Source of the DNA: JAVBTT01 sp031550325
GTDB lineage: Bacteria > Bacillota > Clostridia > Oscillospirales > UBA929
Length of the DNA: 64,000 bases
Direction of reading: 5' to 3'
Assembly (NCBI GenBank): GCA_031550325.1
Contig: JAVBOR010000026.1
Location: 17,358-81,357, forward strand
The notes under the pieces are model-generated. The model was not told the origin of the DNA, did not search any database, and saw only the letters and a list, made by a program, of their open reading frames with translations. Positions 17,766 through 26,335 of the stretch are shown in pieces. Both the position numbers and the translations under genes were made by a program. How positions within the stretch are numbered: the first letter of the stretch is position 1; every line of letters begins with the position of its first letter.

Positions 17766-19262
17766 CTAAAACGGGCTCCCCCAGAGCTCTATCAGCCTCA
17801 GGCGGGTCGGCGCGTCGGCGTTTTTGTAGTCCTCCCACTGATCGGGCTTCCATACGGCGCGCCGCGCGGGCGCGCGCTGGAGTTCAAAACGCATTTGCGA
17901 CCTGATATGGTGCGCGATGGCCAGCGCCATGACGCAGTCGTCGTGCGCTCCCGCCTCGGCCTCCGGCCTGAAACTCTTGCCGCGCACAAATGTGAGCATC
18001 TCCGAAAGCGTGTCAGCGTCGCACACGAGAGTGGGATCCTCGCGCACGGCGCGAATCAGACCGGACAGGATGACAGGGCGCGTAACCGATGTGGTGCGAA
18101 AGCCGTATGCGTGCCCGGCGGATACCGTGAAGCTGTCCTCCCGCTCGCGCACGTACTGGTTCGGGTAGCCGAGCCGGTCAAGCTCTTTGACAGGGTAGGT
18201 GGAGAAGTTGGTCTCAATGCCGATGAGGGCATTGTGGTAATGGACGCCGAGACAGAACATCTGCCTGGCGTAAAGATCCTCGTCAAAGCGATGGCGGAGC
18301 GTGGCGACCTGCTGTCCGCTGATGTTGTCCAGCACCTGCCCGACAAAGCTGTCCGAGCCGTCTCCCGCCGTGTCACCACCGATGACGTAGGGCCTGCCCG
18401 CCTGCGGCGCGGCGTACAACTTGATTGGCCCGCCGATGTCGTCGACCCAGGCGATGGAGCTCAGCGCCTGCCCGTCGTCGCAATAGGTGAAGTAGCCCTG
18501 CGCTATGGGTCTGATGTTCATGGCAAGCCGCCCGCTGATGTCGGCTGCCGGGAACACCGTTTGCCCCAACGCTCCCCAACACCCGAGACAGTACACGGTG
18601 TAGTAATACTCGTCTGTCTGCTTGAACCCCTCCAGCACGCGCACGGCAGCCTCGTCGAGAAACCGGTTGTCCTTATAGGTGCTGTGGTGCGTCAACGCGT
18701 CGGCGTCGATCGTGTCGAAGAAGCGTTTCTTGAGCCAGTGCGTCGCGCTGACCGGGTTAAAGGTGATGAGAATTTGCTTGTACTGCGGCGTTTGCCCGCG
18801 CAGGCGGATGTCCAGCTGATGAAAATCTGCCTCCTGCAGCTCGGAGGCCTCCTCAATCCAAATGCCCGTGATGCCGAAGATGGATTTCAGCTTGTCCGGG
18901 TCGTCCAGACCGGCGAACACAATCTCTGAGCCGTTGATGAAGGTGATGCGCAGATCGCTTTTGTGGCACCGCGCGAGCTGATCGGCGTAGTGCTCGGCGA
19001 TCTGCCCGCAAAGCTGCCTAAAGCAGCTCTCCCGCAAGGTTTTTGCCACCTTTCGACACACAAGCCAGCGATGGCCGGGTTCGCCGGTGACGCGTTCGAG
19101 GATCTTGCGCCCGGCAAACACGGATTTGCCCGAGCCGCCGCCGCCCATCAGCACAAGATAGCGGTGCTCGTCGGCAAACAGGTCGTAAAACGCTTTGTTG
19201 GTCGTCTTCATCAGCGTGTCCCGCCAATGCGCCAGCGCCGCGAGGTCTTTTTCTTCCCTCAT
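17766..19262 (-). CDS. Phage terminase large subunit (orphan)
   Basis: A 498-residue packaging motor protein. The ATPase half has Walker A GGGGSGKS (residues 40-47) and Walker B GIWIEEAS (about 133-140). The nuclease half keeps the acidic residues in VIGGDTAGDGSDS, IGIETNFSTY and GAHDDCVMALA, so it looks catalytically intact and resembles PBSX-type TerL. I chose the ATG before REEKDLAAL, with AGGGGG 11 bases upstream; an upstream TTG would add 12 residues. No small terminase, portal or capsid gene adjoins it, and it runs convergent to the Cro-like genes. It is therefore a relic of a prophage or part of a minimal element. Confidence 0.92.
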   Translation of the reverse strand: MREEKDLAALAHWRDTLMKTTNKAFYDLFADEHRYLVLMGGGGSGKSVFAGRKILERVTGEPGHRWLVCRKVAKTLRESCFRQLCGQIAEHYADQLARCHKSDLRITFINGSEIVFAGLDDPDKLKSIFGITGIWIEEASELQEADFHQLDIRLRGQTPQYKQILITFNPVSATHWLKKRFFDTIDADALTHHSTYKDNRFLDEAAVRVLEGFKQTDEYYYTVYCLGCWGALGQTVFPAADISGRLAMNIRPIAQGYFTYCDDGQALSSIAWVDDIGGPIKLYAAPQAGRPYVIGGDTAGDGSDSFVGQVLDNISGQQVATLRHRFDEDLYARQMFCLGVHYHNALIGIETNFSTYPVKELDRLGYPNQYVREREDSFTVSAGHAYGFRTTSVTRPVILSGLIRAVREDPTLVCDADTLSEMLTFVRGKSFRPEAEAGAHDDCVMALAIAHHIRSQMRFELQRAPARRAVWKPDQWEDYKNADAPTRLRLIELWGSPF

Positions 19263-19353
19263 AAAACAATACCCCCTGAGCCCAATTTGCCCTGGCAAGG
19301 GCGCGGGCTCGGGGGTAGTTTATCATCGGGGACGCGTCGGTTATCACAAAGTT

Positions 19354-19414
19354 CCTCGTTTTGTCAAAGAACCTTTGGTTCTTTGACAAAACGAGGGCAG
19401 GATCAGCTTCACCT
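19354..19414 (+). repeat. Modular intergenic repeat, copy 1 (A block, partial B)
   Basis: 19354-19373 and 19377-19396 form a perfect 20-bp stem with a TTT loop; the core is TTTGTCAAAGAACC. It is followed by GGCAGGATCA, the start of the B block seen at 44.4 and 63.6 kb. It lies between the terminase start and the flavodiiron stop and may terminate the flavodiiron transcript from the minus strand. Confidence 0.75.
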
Positions 19415-19435
19415 TCGGTCTTTATTCGCCAAAGG

Positions 19436-20560
19436 TTATGCTCGCCAGACAGTCTTTCGGGTCGGCTCCAGTTCAAAACCCATGTCGCCAAGCGCTGTCT
19501 CCACCTGGGAGGCACCCTCGCCACTCCAGCCGTGCGAGCCAAACGCGAGGCCCTTGCGGTTTTTGGGGGCAAGGCCGCGCATATAGGTCAAAAACGCGGC
19601 GACCTGCGGCATCAAGTTGCGGTTGAGCGTGGGACTGCCCACGGCGATGAACGAGGCGTCCAGAACGGATGCCATGGCCGTGGAGATGTGCGCTGTTTTC
19701 AGGCAGACAAGCTCGGGGCGCATTCCGCGTCCCCGGAGCTCAAGCGCCAGACTCTCCGCCATGTCGCGCGTCGCGCCCCACATGGTGTCGTACACAATCA
19801 CGGCTTTAAGTTGGTCGGTCTCGTTGCGCGCCCACGCGGCGTAGCGGTCAAGCATGTCGCCGATATACGAGCGTAGCACAACGCCGTGGCTCGGACAGAC
19901 CGTGTCCACAGAGAGCGGCGTAATTTCCCCAAGGAGCTTTTGCACCTGCATGCCGAAGGGGAGCACGATGTTGGCGTAGTAGTCGCCGGCGCGCTCAAGC
20001 AGCCTGTCGCGGCCGATTTCATCGTCAAATCGCTCCAGCGAGGCGATGTGCTGGCCGAGGGCGTCGTTGCAAAAGAGTGTTTTGGCGCCCGGAAGATAGG
20101 TGGTCATGCTGTCCGGCCAGTGCACCATCGGCATGAGGACAAACGAAAACTCATACTGGCCGGTGCGCAGGGTTTCGCCGGTTTTGACCACATGCACGTC
20201 GGCGCCGGCCATGGCCGACGGGTAGTACGCGGTTAATCCTTTGAGCCCGTTGGGAGAGGTATAGATGGCGGCGTTTGGCGCAATCCTGCGCAGTTCAGGC
20301 AGAGCGCCGGAGTGGTCGGGTTCGACGTGGTTGGAAATGTGGACGTCAATGCGCGCGGGATCAATCACCTCGCTGATGTTGCGCAGCATGTCCTGCGTGT
20401 GCGTGGCCTTGACGGTGTCCACCAGCGTGACGCGGTCATCCAAAATGAGATAGGCGTTATACGTGGTGCCGTACGGCGTGAGATAGCCGTGGAAATTGCG
20501 CACATCGTAGTCAATGGCGCCAACCCAGTAGATATTGTCGTTAATTTTGACTGCGCTCAT
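19436..20560 (-). CDS. A-type flavodiiron protein (flavo-diiron oxygen/NO reductase)
   Basis: A 374-residue two-domain protein. The N-terminal MBL-like domain carries HVEPDHSGAL (His78, Glu80, Asp82, His83), the diiron site. The C-terminal flavodoxin domain starts VIVYDTMWGATRDMAES, the FMN phosphate loop. There is no rubredoxin extension, so it is class A, the kind that reduces O2 or NO to water or N2O with electrons from a separate rubredoxin. It is a typical oxygen-defence enzyme of anaerobes. The ATG is preceded by GAGGAG. It starts 26 bases after the peptide-binding lipoprotein stop and may be the last gene of that run. Confidence 0.93.
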   Translation of the reverse strand: MSAVKINDNIYWVGAIDYDVRNFHGYLTPYGTTYNAYLILDDRVTLVDTVKATHTQDMLRNISEVIDPARIDVHISNHVEPDHSGALPELRRIAPNAAIYTSPNGLKGLTAYYPSAMAGADVHVVKTGETLRTGQYEFSFVLMPMVHWPDSMTTYLPGAKTLFCNDALGQHIASLERFDDEIGRDRLLERAGDYYANIVLPFGMQVQKLLGEITPLSVDTVCPSHGVVLRSYIGDMLDRYAAWARNETDQLKAVIVYDTMWGATRDMAESLALELRGRGMRPELVCLKTAHISTAMASVLDASFIAVGSPTLNRNLMPQVAAFLTYMRGLAPKNRKGLAFGSHGWSGEGASQVETALGDMGFELEPTRKTVWRA

Positions 20561-20586
20561 AAAGGATTCTCCTCTTCTCTCTGATG

Positions 20587-22185
20587 TCACTCTGTCACAA
20601 GCCAGTTAGGCCAGTTGTAGAAAGCGTTGGAAGCCGTCGGCGTGAGGCCGGAAATCTTGCCGCGCTGGGTGCACGCAAGCTTGGAACGAAAGCAAACAAC
20701 CATGAACGGCTGCGTTTCAAACAGCCTGTTGTATACGCGCTGCGCCGCATAAAGTTCCGTTTCGGGCGGGGCCAGGGCGAGCGCTGCCAGACGCGCGTCA
20801 AGCTCCTCGTCGGCAAACTTCGGATAGTTCCAAAGGCCGTCGGCTGCCAGCAGGTTTTTAAGCGAAAAGTCGGCCGGAAGCTTCGTTTCGCCGACATACA
20901 GGTCGTATTCCAGCGCGCCGAGCGCCGCCAGATAATCGGGATAGGAGAGCTTTTTCACGCTGACCTGAATGCCGAGCGCGCGCAGAGTCTGGGCATACTG
21001 CTCGGAAATCACGATGCGCGCGTCACTTTCGGCGTTGACAACCAAGTCAAGCAAAAAAGGCTCTCGCCTGTTTCTGCCGGCGGAATACTCCAGCACGCCG
21101 TCCGCGTCATCGTCCGAGAAACCGAGCTCCAGCAGGCGGAGCATGATGGTGTCGGAGCTGTTCGTGGGGGACGGGGTCAGGAGCTTTCCCCGCGCCGAGG
21201 CGGGCGGAGCGGGATTTGCCGTCGGTGCGGCAAATCCGCCGTAGGCAAGCTCGGTCAGACCAGCGCGGTCAAGCGCGCTGGCCAGCGCCGCGCGCACCTC
21301 GGGGTTGTCCAGCGGCGCTTTGGCCGTGTTGACGCCGATAAACACCATATTCGTCGTGGGAATGTCCCAGGTTTCCATGCTCGCGTGCAGTCCGGGCGCC
21401 ACGGGATCAAACAGATCAAGCGTCATCAGGCCGACCATGCCGTTTTGAAACGAGTAAACCAAATCGTCCTGCCCGGAGACCGGGGTGAGATCCACGCGGC
21501 TCAGCGGCAGGCGCTGATGCCGCCACCAGTCCGAAAACGCCAGCAGGTAGGGGCTTTCTTCCTCAAAGCGCACGGCGTAAGGGCCGGTGCCGGGAGAAAA
21601 GTCGGAGGCTGCCTCGTTTGCCGGCACGATGGGAAAATCCAGCAGCGCGACAAAACGGTCCTGCGCCGAAGACAGGACAATCTCCACCGTTTGATCGTCG
21701 ATCGCCGATACCGAGGACACGAGCGTAAACCGGTCGGCGTAGGGCGACATCTCCAGCATAGCCTGCCCCAGGGAATAGATAACGTCGTTTGCCGTCATGG
21801 ACGCGCCGTTGTGGAACAAAACGTCTTGCCGCAGCGTAAGCAGATACGTCTGGTTGTCCGCCGTACTCCAGGCAGAGCACAGCAGCGGCTGTGGGTCAAA
21901 CGCCTCGTCCAGTGCAAACAGCCCTTCATAGCAGAGTTTGCTCCACTCGTCGTTGTAGCGCAGCTTGTCGAGCAGCGGACGGTAGGGCAAGGTTTCGCTC
22001 CACGGCAGGCCGAACGTATGCGACCTGGCCGGGCCGGCGGGCAGCACAATATTTGCCGACGGCGTTGGCGTCGGCGATGTGTCGTCGCCGGGCAGGATAA
22101 GGCGCACGGAGGGATTGGGAGGGCCGTCCTGACAGCCTGCCAGCAAAAGCAAGATCAGGAGCAGGAGCGCGGCGGTTCTTTTCAT
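20587..22185 (-). CDS. Extracellular solute-binding lipoprotein, family 5 (peptide/nickel type)
   Basis: A 532-residue lipoprotein. The signal peptide MKRTAALLLLILLLLAGC ends in an LAGC lipobox. The body has the SBP_bac_5 layout, including LTLRQDVLFHNGASMTANDV near the first third and a GTGPYAVRFEEE block. Such proteins deliver oligopeptides or similar solutes to ABC permeases, none of which is encoded nearby. The ATG overlaps the pgeF stop (ATGA) and has only a weak ribosome site, so translation is probably coupled. It could instead act as a sensor or serve a permease encoded elsewhere. Confidence 0.88.
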   Translation of the reverse strand: MKRTAALLLLILLLLAGCQDGPPNPSVRLILPGDDTSPTPTPSANIVLPAGPARSHTFGLPWSETLPYRPLLDKLRYNDEWSKLCYEGLFALDEAFDPQPLLCSAWSTADNQTYLLTLRQDVLFHNGASMTANDVIYSLGQAMLEMSPYADRFTLVSSVSAIDDQTVEIVLSSAQDRFVALLDFPIVPANEAASDFSPGTGPYAVRFEEESPYLLAFSDWWRHQRLPLSRVDLTPVSGQDDLVYSFQNGMVGLMTLDLFDPVAPGLHASMETWDIPTTNMVFIGVNTAKAPLDNPEVRAALASALDRAGLTELAYGGFAAPTANPAPPASARGKLLTPSPTNSSDTIMLRLLELGFSDDDADGVLEYSAGRNRREPFLLDLVVNAESDARIVISEQYAQTLRALGIQVSVKKLSYPDYLAALGALEYDLYVGETKLPADFSLKNLLAADGLWNYPKFADEELDARLAALALAPPETELYAAQRVYNRLFETQPFMVVCFRSKLACTQRGKISGLTPTASNAFYNWPNWLVTE

Positions 22186-22805
22186 AGGCCGATGACGGCT
22201 AGCTGCACGCCGCGGTCTGCCTTGTGGCGGCGGTGCGACCAGTAAAGGTCGGAGCTGCAGCAGGTGCAGGCCTGAGAAACGAAGATGTCGCCGACGCCGG
22301 CGTCGCGCAGCCACAGGGCGTTGACGCCGCGCAGATCGACATGCGGTTTGCCGCCCGCGTAGGTGACAAAGCCGCTGGCTTCTGCGCCCAGCGCCTCGGG
22401 AACCTCGGGGCCGGTCTCATAGCACGCGGCGCATACGCATGGACCGATGAAGGCCTGCATGTCGGCGGGTACGCAGCCAAACCGCGTGGTCATGGCCTCG
22501 ACGGTTTTGCGCGCGACGCGAAGCGCCGTGCCGCGCCAGCCGGCGTGTGCCGCGCCGATGGCCTTACGGCGGTGATCGTACAGCAAAATCGGCACGCAAT
22601 CGGCCCACTTGACACCGATAAAAACCCCGGCGCGGTCTGTGATGAGCGCGTCGCCCTCGGCATAGAGGTACTCGGAGTCGACATGCAAAACGGTGTCGCC
22701 GTGAACCTGCTCGGCAGTGTACAGCGGAGCGTATCCCATCGCGCGAAGCGTCGAGGCGCGCGCCTCCAAGTCCCTGGGGAGCCTTTTTGAAAAGAAAAGC
22801 GTCAT
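22182..22805 (-). CDS. pgeF: Purine nucleoside phosphorylase/polyphenol oxidase PgeF (YlmD/YfiH family)
   Basis: A 207-residue DUF152 protein. GVKWADCVPILLYD, AIGAAHAGWRGT and FIGPCVCAACYE carry the conserved cysteine and histidine metal/catalytic residues of the family. It was once called laccase-like and is now known to phosphorolyse adenosine, inosine and methylthioadenosine and to edit peptidoglycan precursors in E. coli. It is slightly shorter than YfiH (243). In Firmicutes this gene (ylmD) often precedes yggS and sepF; here those lie 16 kb away on the other strand. The start is preceded by AAGGATGG. Confidence 0.9.
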   Translation of the reverse strand: MTLFFSKRLPRDLEARASTLRAMGYAPLYTAEQVHGDTVLHVDSEYLYAEGDALITDRAGVFIGVKWADCVPILLYDHRRKAIGAAHAGWRGTALRVARKTVEAMTTRFGCVPADMQAFIGPCVCAACYETGPEVPEALGAEASGFVTYAGGKPHVDLRGVNALWLRDAGVGDIFVSQACTCCSSDLYWSHRRHKADRGVQLAVIGL

Positions 22806-22824
22806 GAAACCATCCTTAATTTAA

Positions 22825-24258
22825 TCAGCCCTTGGCCGGGGACGTGACAATGCCTTTCTCAGGGGAGCGGGAAAACTGTGTATACTTGTACTCGGAGTGG
22901 ATTTGGAGGTTCTCTGGGCCGATAACAATGCGTGTGCCCGCGTAGGCAGAGCCCAATACGTTGACCGTGCCGTATCCGGCCGTGGTCATACGCTGCTCGA
23001 CGTCGGTGAGCTCCATTTGCAGCGCGACAAGCTTTTCCTGCTGCGCTGCGCGTGTGGCGAGCATTTGCAAGAGCTTGGTCGGCTGGTCTTCGCGCAGACG
23101 GTTCTGGGCCTTGAGCGCCTCAAAATAGGTGATCAGGCGCTCCAGATCCCCGAGGTTTTTCTGAACCGCGGTAATTTCCTTGGGCAGCGTGTCCATGCGC
23201 AGAAGGTTGTGCGGATCGGAGCCGACCTCCAGTATAGACTCCTGTGTGGCGGTCGCCGAGCCGATGTCGCGGCACTCTATGGAGTTGCGCGCCGTGATGC
23301 GGCTGGACAAAATGCCCGCATGCGCGCCGACAATGCGCACGTTGCCGCCGGCCTGAATCGTGCTGTTAATGCACATGCCGGTTTCGATGTTGAGAAAGGA
23401 GACCAGCGTGGCGTTTTGTACGTACTTGCAGCGAATGTCGCCCTCGGCCTCCACGCGGCCCACGTTCTTGCCGTTGACGCCCTCCTGAATGACGACATTG
23501 CCCCCGGCCTTGATCACGCCGCCCTCCAGGCAGCCCTTGACCGTGACATTGCCCTCGGCATTGACCTCAAAGCCTGAGAACACATTTCCCTTCACCACGA
23601 CATTGCCCAGAAAATGAATGTTTCCGGTGGAGAGATCGACGTTCTCGCTGACTTCAAAGACGTTTTGAACGCATACGGAGCGGTTGACCTGATCGACCTG
23701 ACCGTCGGTGGCGGCGAGAAGGCACAGGCCGTCCTGCGAAATGGATGTGTTTTTGCCCACGGGAAGCACGGCCTCGGCGGCCTGCTTCGGCGCGATGGGC
23801 TGTCCGGTGACGTCCATACCGGGCGTGCCCGGTGTCGCCGGAATCTTGGTGCACAGCACATCGCCCGCGCGCACATTGTGGATCAGGCCGAGCTGCTTGT
23901 AGTCGACCGAGCCGTTTGGCAGCAGCTGCGGGCGCGCCTCGCGCGACCGGGGAAAGTGATACTGCACCCGGCCGGGCACGCCGGCAACAGGCTCAAGGGC
24001 GGCGGCTACGAGAATGGGGACGGAGTATTGCGGGTTGGCTGCCGTCTGTGCAACGACATCGGTCAGAATGCCCGTGACAACGCCGCGTTCTGTCAGCAGG
24101 GCCTGGAGCGCTGCTGAATCCAAGTCGGCGCCTCCATGCTCGGGCGGTCTGATCTTTAAAAACGCTTTTTTCCGATCCGGGGCAATGCTGATCTCAGCTT
24201 TTGCGTCAACCGGAGGGGGCGGGGCGGGAGTTGTAGAAGTTGTGGGGGTAGTGTCCAT
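22825..24258 (-). CDS. FapA/DUF342 family protein
   Basis: A 477-residue cytosolic protein. Residues about 180-330 form regularly spaced beta-helix-like repeats (LGNVVVKGNVFSGFEVNAEG, GGNVVIQEGV, GGNVRIVGAHAG) typical of the FapA domain, followed by a long helical/coiled-coil segment (about 350-430). The N-terminus has a Pro/Thr-rich stretch. FapA proteins are named for flagellar assembly in Vibrio; in Firmicutes their role is not established. It has its own promoter and a small stem-loop in the leader, and the ATG follows AAGGAGAG. Confidence 0.86.
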   Translation of the reverse strand: MDTTPTTSTTPAPPPPVDAKAEISIAPDRKKAFLKIRPPEHGGADLDSAALQALLTERGVVTGILTDVVAQTAANPQYSVPILVAAALEPVAGVPGRVQYHFPRSREARPQLLPNGSVDYKQLGLIHNVRAGDVLCTKIPATPGTPGMDVTGQPIAPKQAAEAVLPVGKNTSISQDGLCLLAATDGQVDQVNRSVCVQNVFEVSENVDLSTGNIHFLGNVVVKGNVFSGFEVNAEGNVTVKGCLEGGVIKAGGNVVIQEGVNGKNVGRVEAEGDIRCKYVQNATLVSFLNIETGMCINSTIQAGGNVRIVGAHAGILSSRITARNSIECRDIGSATATQESILEVGSDPHNLLRMDTLPKEITAVQKNLGDLERLITYFEALKAQNRLREDQPTKLLQMLATRAAQQEKLVALQMELTDVEQRMTTAGYGTVNVLGSAYAGTRIVIGPENLQIHSEYKYTQFSRSPEKGIVTSPAKG

Positions 24259-24276
24259 GTGGTCAAACTCTCCTTT

Positions 24277-24302
24277 CCTAATCGCGAAGCGCCTCGATTA
24301 GG
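24277..24302 (-). promoter_or_regulatory. Leader hairpin upstream of the FapA gene
   Basis: CCTAATCG and CGATTAGG pair perfectly over 8 bp around a 10-base loop, about 20 bases before the ATG and just upstream of the ribosome site. It could modulate translation or message stability; no known class. Confidence 0.4.
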
Positions 24303-24320
24303 CAGTGCGGGCAATACCTT

Positions 24321-24349
24321 ATTGTATCAATGAACATGGTGCTTGTAAA
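24321..24349 (-). promoter_or_regulatory. Sigma-A-like promoter for the FapA gene
   Basis: Minus strand TTTACA (24344-24349), a 17-base spacer and TACAAT (24321-24326), about 60 bases upstream of the FapA-family ATG. Confidence 0.7.
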
Positions 24350-24364
24350 GAACATTAAGCCGCG

Positions 24365-25435
24365 CTAGACGATCAAAAGCTCTTTGGGCGCGCGCATCAG
24401 GTTTGTACAGCCCTCCTGCGTGAGCACAATCACGTCCTCAATGCGAACGCCGAATTTCCCGGGAATATAGATGCCGGGTTCGGCCGAGATTACCGCGCCC
24501 ACGGGCAGCGGCTGAACGCTCATCGGGCCGGCGCCGGGGTTTTCATGGACCTCCAGGCCGATGCCGTGGCCAAATCCATGGCCGAAACACTCGCCGTATC
24601 CGGCCTTTTCAATGACGGCGCGCGCCGCCGCGTCAATCTCTCTTCCCGTAACTTCGGCGCGCGCCGCCGCGATGCCGGCTGTTTGGGCCTCGAGCACGAT
24701 GTGATACACGGCGCGCATGTCCTCGCTTGCGTGTCCGATGGCGACGGTTCGGGTCATGTCCGAGCAGTAGCCGTCCTTCACACAGCCAAAGTCCATCGTG
24801 ACAAAGTCTCCATCGGCCAGCTGCCTGTCGCCCGGAACGCCGTGGGGCAGGGAACTGTTGGGCCCGGAGACGACAATGGGCTCAAAGCTCATGCTGTCGG
24901 CGCCGTGGCGCAGCATGCGGTAAATGAGCTCGGCTGCAACCTGCTTCTCGGTCATGCCGGCCCGCAGCACGCCGCCAAGCAGCTCCTCAAGCGCCGCCTC
25001 GGCAATGCGTTGGGCGGCGGTCATGCGCTCAATTTCGTCCGGGCCTTTAACAGCGCGCAGCGCTGCCAGCGCGTCCTGCGCCTTGATGAGCTTGAGCCCG
25101 AGTTTGTCCAGCCAACCCTCGTGCGCGCTCACGGTCATGGTGTCGGCCTCGAAGCCGACGCGCTTGGCTTTGCAGCGGTGAAGCGTTTCGGCGGTGAGCG
25201 TCTGCGCCGACTTGTCCTTTGTGCTCATGTCCACTCTGAACTGGGTCACTTTCTGGCGCGCGACCTCAATGTAGCGGAAATCGGTGAAGAAAAATCCCTC
25301 GTCCCTGGTCACCAGAACAACACCGGCCGAGGTCTCCAAACCAGTGGCATAAAAGCGCGCGACAGGCGAGGTGAGCAGGAGCGCGTCCAGCTTCTGCTCG
25401 GCGAGCAGTTCTTGCACAACGGCTAATCTTTGCAT
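24365..25435 (-). CDS. M24-family aminopeptidase (Xaa-Pro peptidase)
   Basis: A 356-residue pitta-bread metallopeptidase. The N-terminal creatinase-like domain (1-125) is followed by the catalytic domain. Metal ligands are visible in VTMDFGCVKDGYCSDMTRT (two aspartates), GHGFGHGIGLEVHE (histidine) and the glutamates in ISAEPGIYIP and VRIEDVIVL. It removes N-terminal residues ahead of proline in the cytosol. The ATG before QRLAVV is six bases after AGGAGG; another ATG two codons upstream abuts that site and is less likely. No partner function is evident from its neighbours. Confidence 0.93.
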   Translation of the reverse strand: MQRLAVVQELLAEQKLDALLLTSPVARFYATGLETSAGVVLVTRDEGFFFTDFRYIEVARQKVTQFRVDMSTKDKSAQTLTAETLHRCKAKRVGFEADTMTVSAHEGWLDKLGLKLIKAQDALAALRAVKGPDEIERMTAAQRIAEAALEELLGGVLRAGMTEKQVAAELIYRMLRHGADSMSFEPIVVSGPNSSLPHGVPGDRQLADGDFVTMDFGCVKDGYCSDMTRTVAIGHASEDMRAVYHIVLEAQTAGIAAARAEVTGREIDAAARAVIEKAGYGECFGHGFGHGIGLEVHENPGAGPMSVQPLPVGAVISAEPGIYIPGKFGVRIEDVIVLTQEGCTNLMRAPKELLIV

Positions 25436-25489
25436 ATTCATCCTCCTAAAAATGCGGTAACGACTCATATACGGGCCAAATGCGGCGGT

Positions 25490-26335
25490 TTACGCGCCGC
25501 GGACAAACTCTTCAAATACGGCGCGCATCTCGGCGGAGTCCTCGGCCTGTGTGCCGGCTGACTCGCAGATGACGACGCCCTCGTACGCACGGGAAGCCAG
25601 GTGTGCGGCAAGAGGCCGCCAGTCCGGGCCGAACCCGCCGGTGTCGGCAAACGTCCGGTGGCGCTTTTCCCCCGATGGTCCAAATTCTATGTGGGAGAAG
25701 TGGATGTGTATGCGCCTGGCGCGCGAAAGGCCCAGCGCGTTTTCCACGCTGTCCAGCACGCCGGCCATGGCGGAATCGCCGTCGACTGCGCCGAGAGAAC
25801 GCGCGTACAGGTGGCCGAAGTCGATGCACGGCAAAAACCGTTCGTCGAGCGAGCACAGGCAGAGTACCTCGTCCAGCGTGCCCAGCTGCCCTTTTTTACC
25901 CATGGTCTCCAGGCAAAAAAAGGTTTCCGGCCACTGCTCGGCGCGTGCCGTGTCCAACATATGGCACAGCGCGGCGGTGGCGTCCCCCAGCGCGGCGGCG
26001 CGATCCTTGCCCGCGCTTCCGCCCGTGTGCACAACAATGCGCGAGGCACCCAGCCAGCCAGCCGCCTCGCAGCATCGGCGCAGGTAATCGATGTTTTTGT
26101 CCAGAAGCGAAAGGTTGGACAGGCTGATGTAATACGGCGCGTGAACCGACACGGCGACGCGGCTTGCGCTCATGGAGGCGCCGATGGCGCGGGCCGTGCT
26201 CTCGCCCATGGAAACGCCGCGCCCAAACTGCACCTCGTATGCGCCGAGTCCGCGCAGAGCAAGCCATGGGGCGATGTCGGCGGTTTTTCCCCTGTAGCTG
26301 TCGCTGTGCCCGGCCGGGCCAAAGATCAGGCTCAT
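25490..26335 (-). CDS. Endonuclease IV-like (AP endonuclease family 2) TIM-barrel protein
   Basis: A 281-residue protein, the length of endonuclease IV (Nfo). Most metal-site segments are recognisable: SVHAPYYISLSN, IVVHTGGSAGKD, FCLETMGKKGQLGT, CIDFGHLYAR, IHIHFSHIEF and VVICESAG. The usual DRHxxIG segment is instead GEKRHRTF, so the conserved aspartate ligand is replaced by lysine. It may process abasic sites as Nfo does, or belong to a diverged branch with altered metal occupancy. It overlaps the yqeG-like stop by four bases and is convergent with nothing. Confidence 0.82.
   Translation of the reverse strand: MSLIFGPAGHSDSYRGKTADIAPWLALRGLGAYEVQFGRGVSMGESTARAIGASMSASRVAVSVHAPYYISLSNLSLLDKNIDYLRRCCEAAGWLGASRIVVHTGGSAGKDRAAALGDATAALCHMLDTARAEQWPETFFCLETMGKKGQLGTLDEVLCLCSLDERFLPCIDFGHLYARSLGAVDGDSAMAGVLDSVENALGLSRARRIHIHFSHIEFGPSGEKRHRTFADTGGFGPDWRPLAAHLASRAYEGVVICESAGTQAEDSAEMRAVFEEFVRGA

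Noticed and set aside
20584..22245. 553-codon open frame opposite the peptide-binding lipoprotein
   Set aside because: The composition is Arg/Gln/Val-rich without domains, and the opposite strand encodes a clear lipoprotein with signal peptide.
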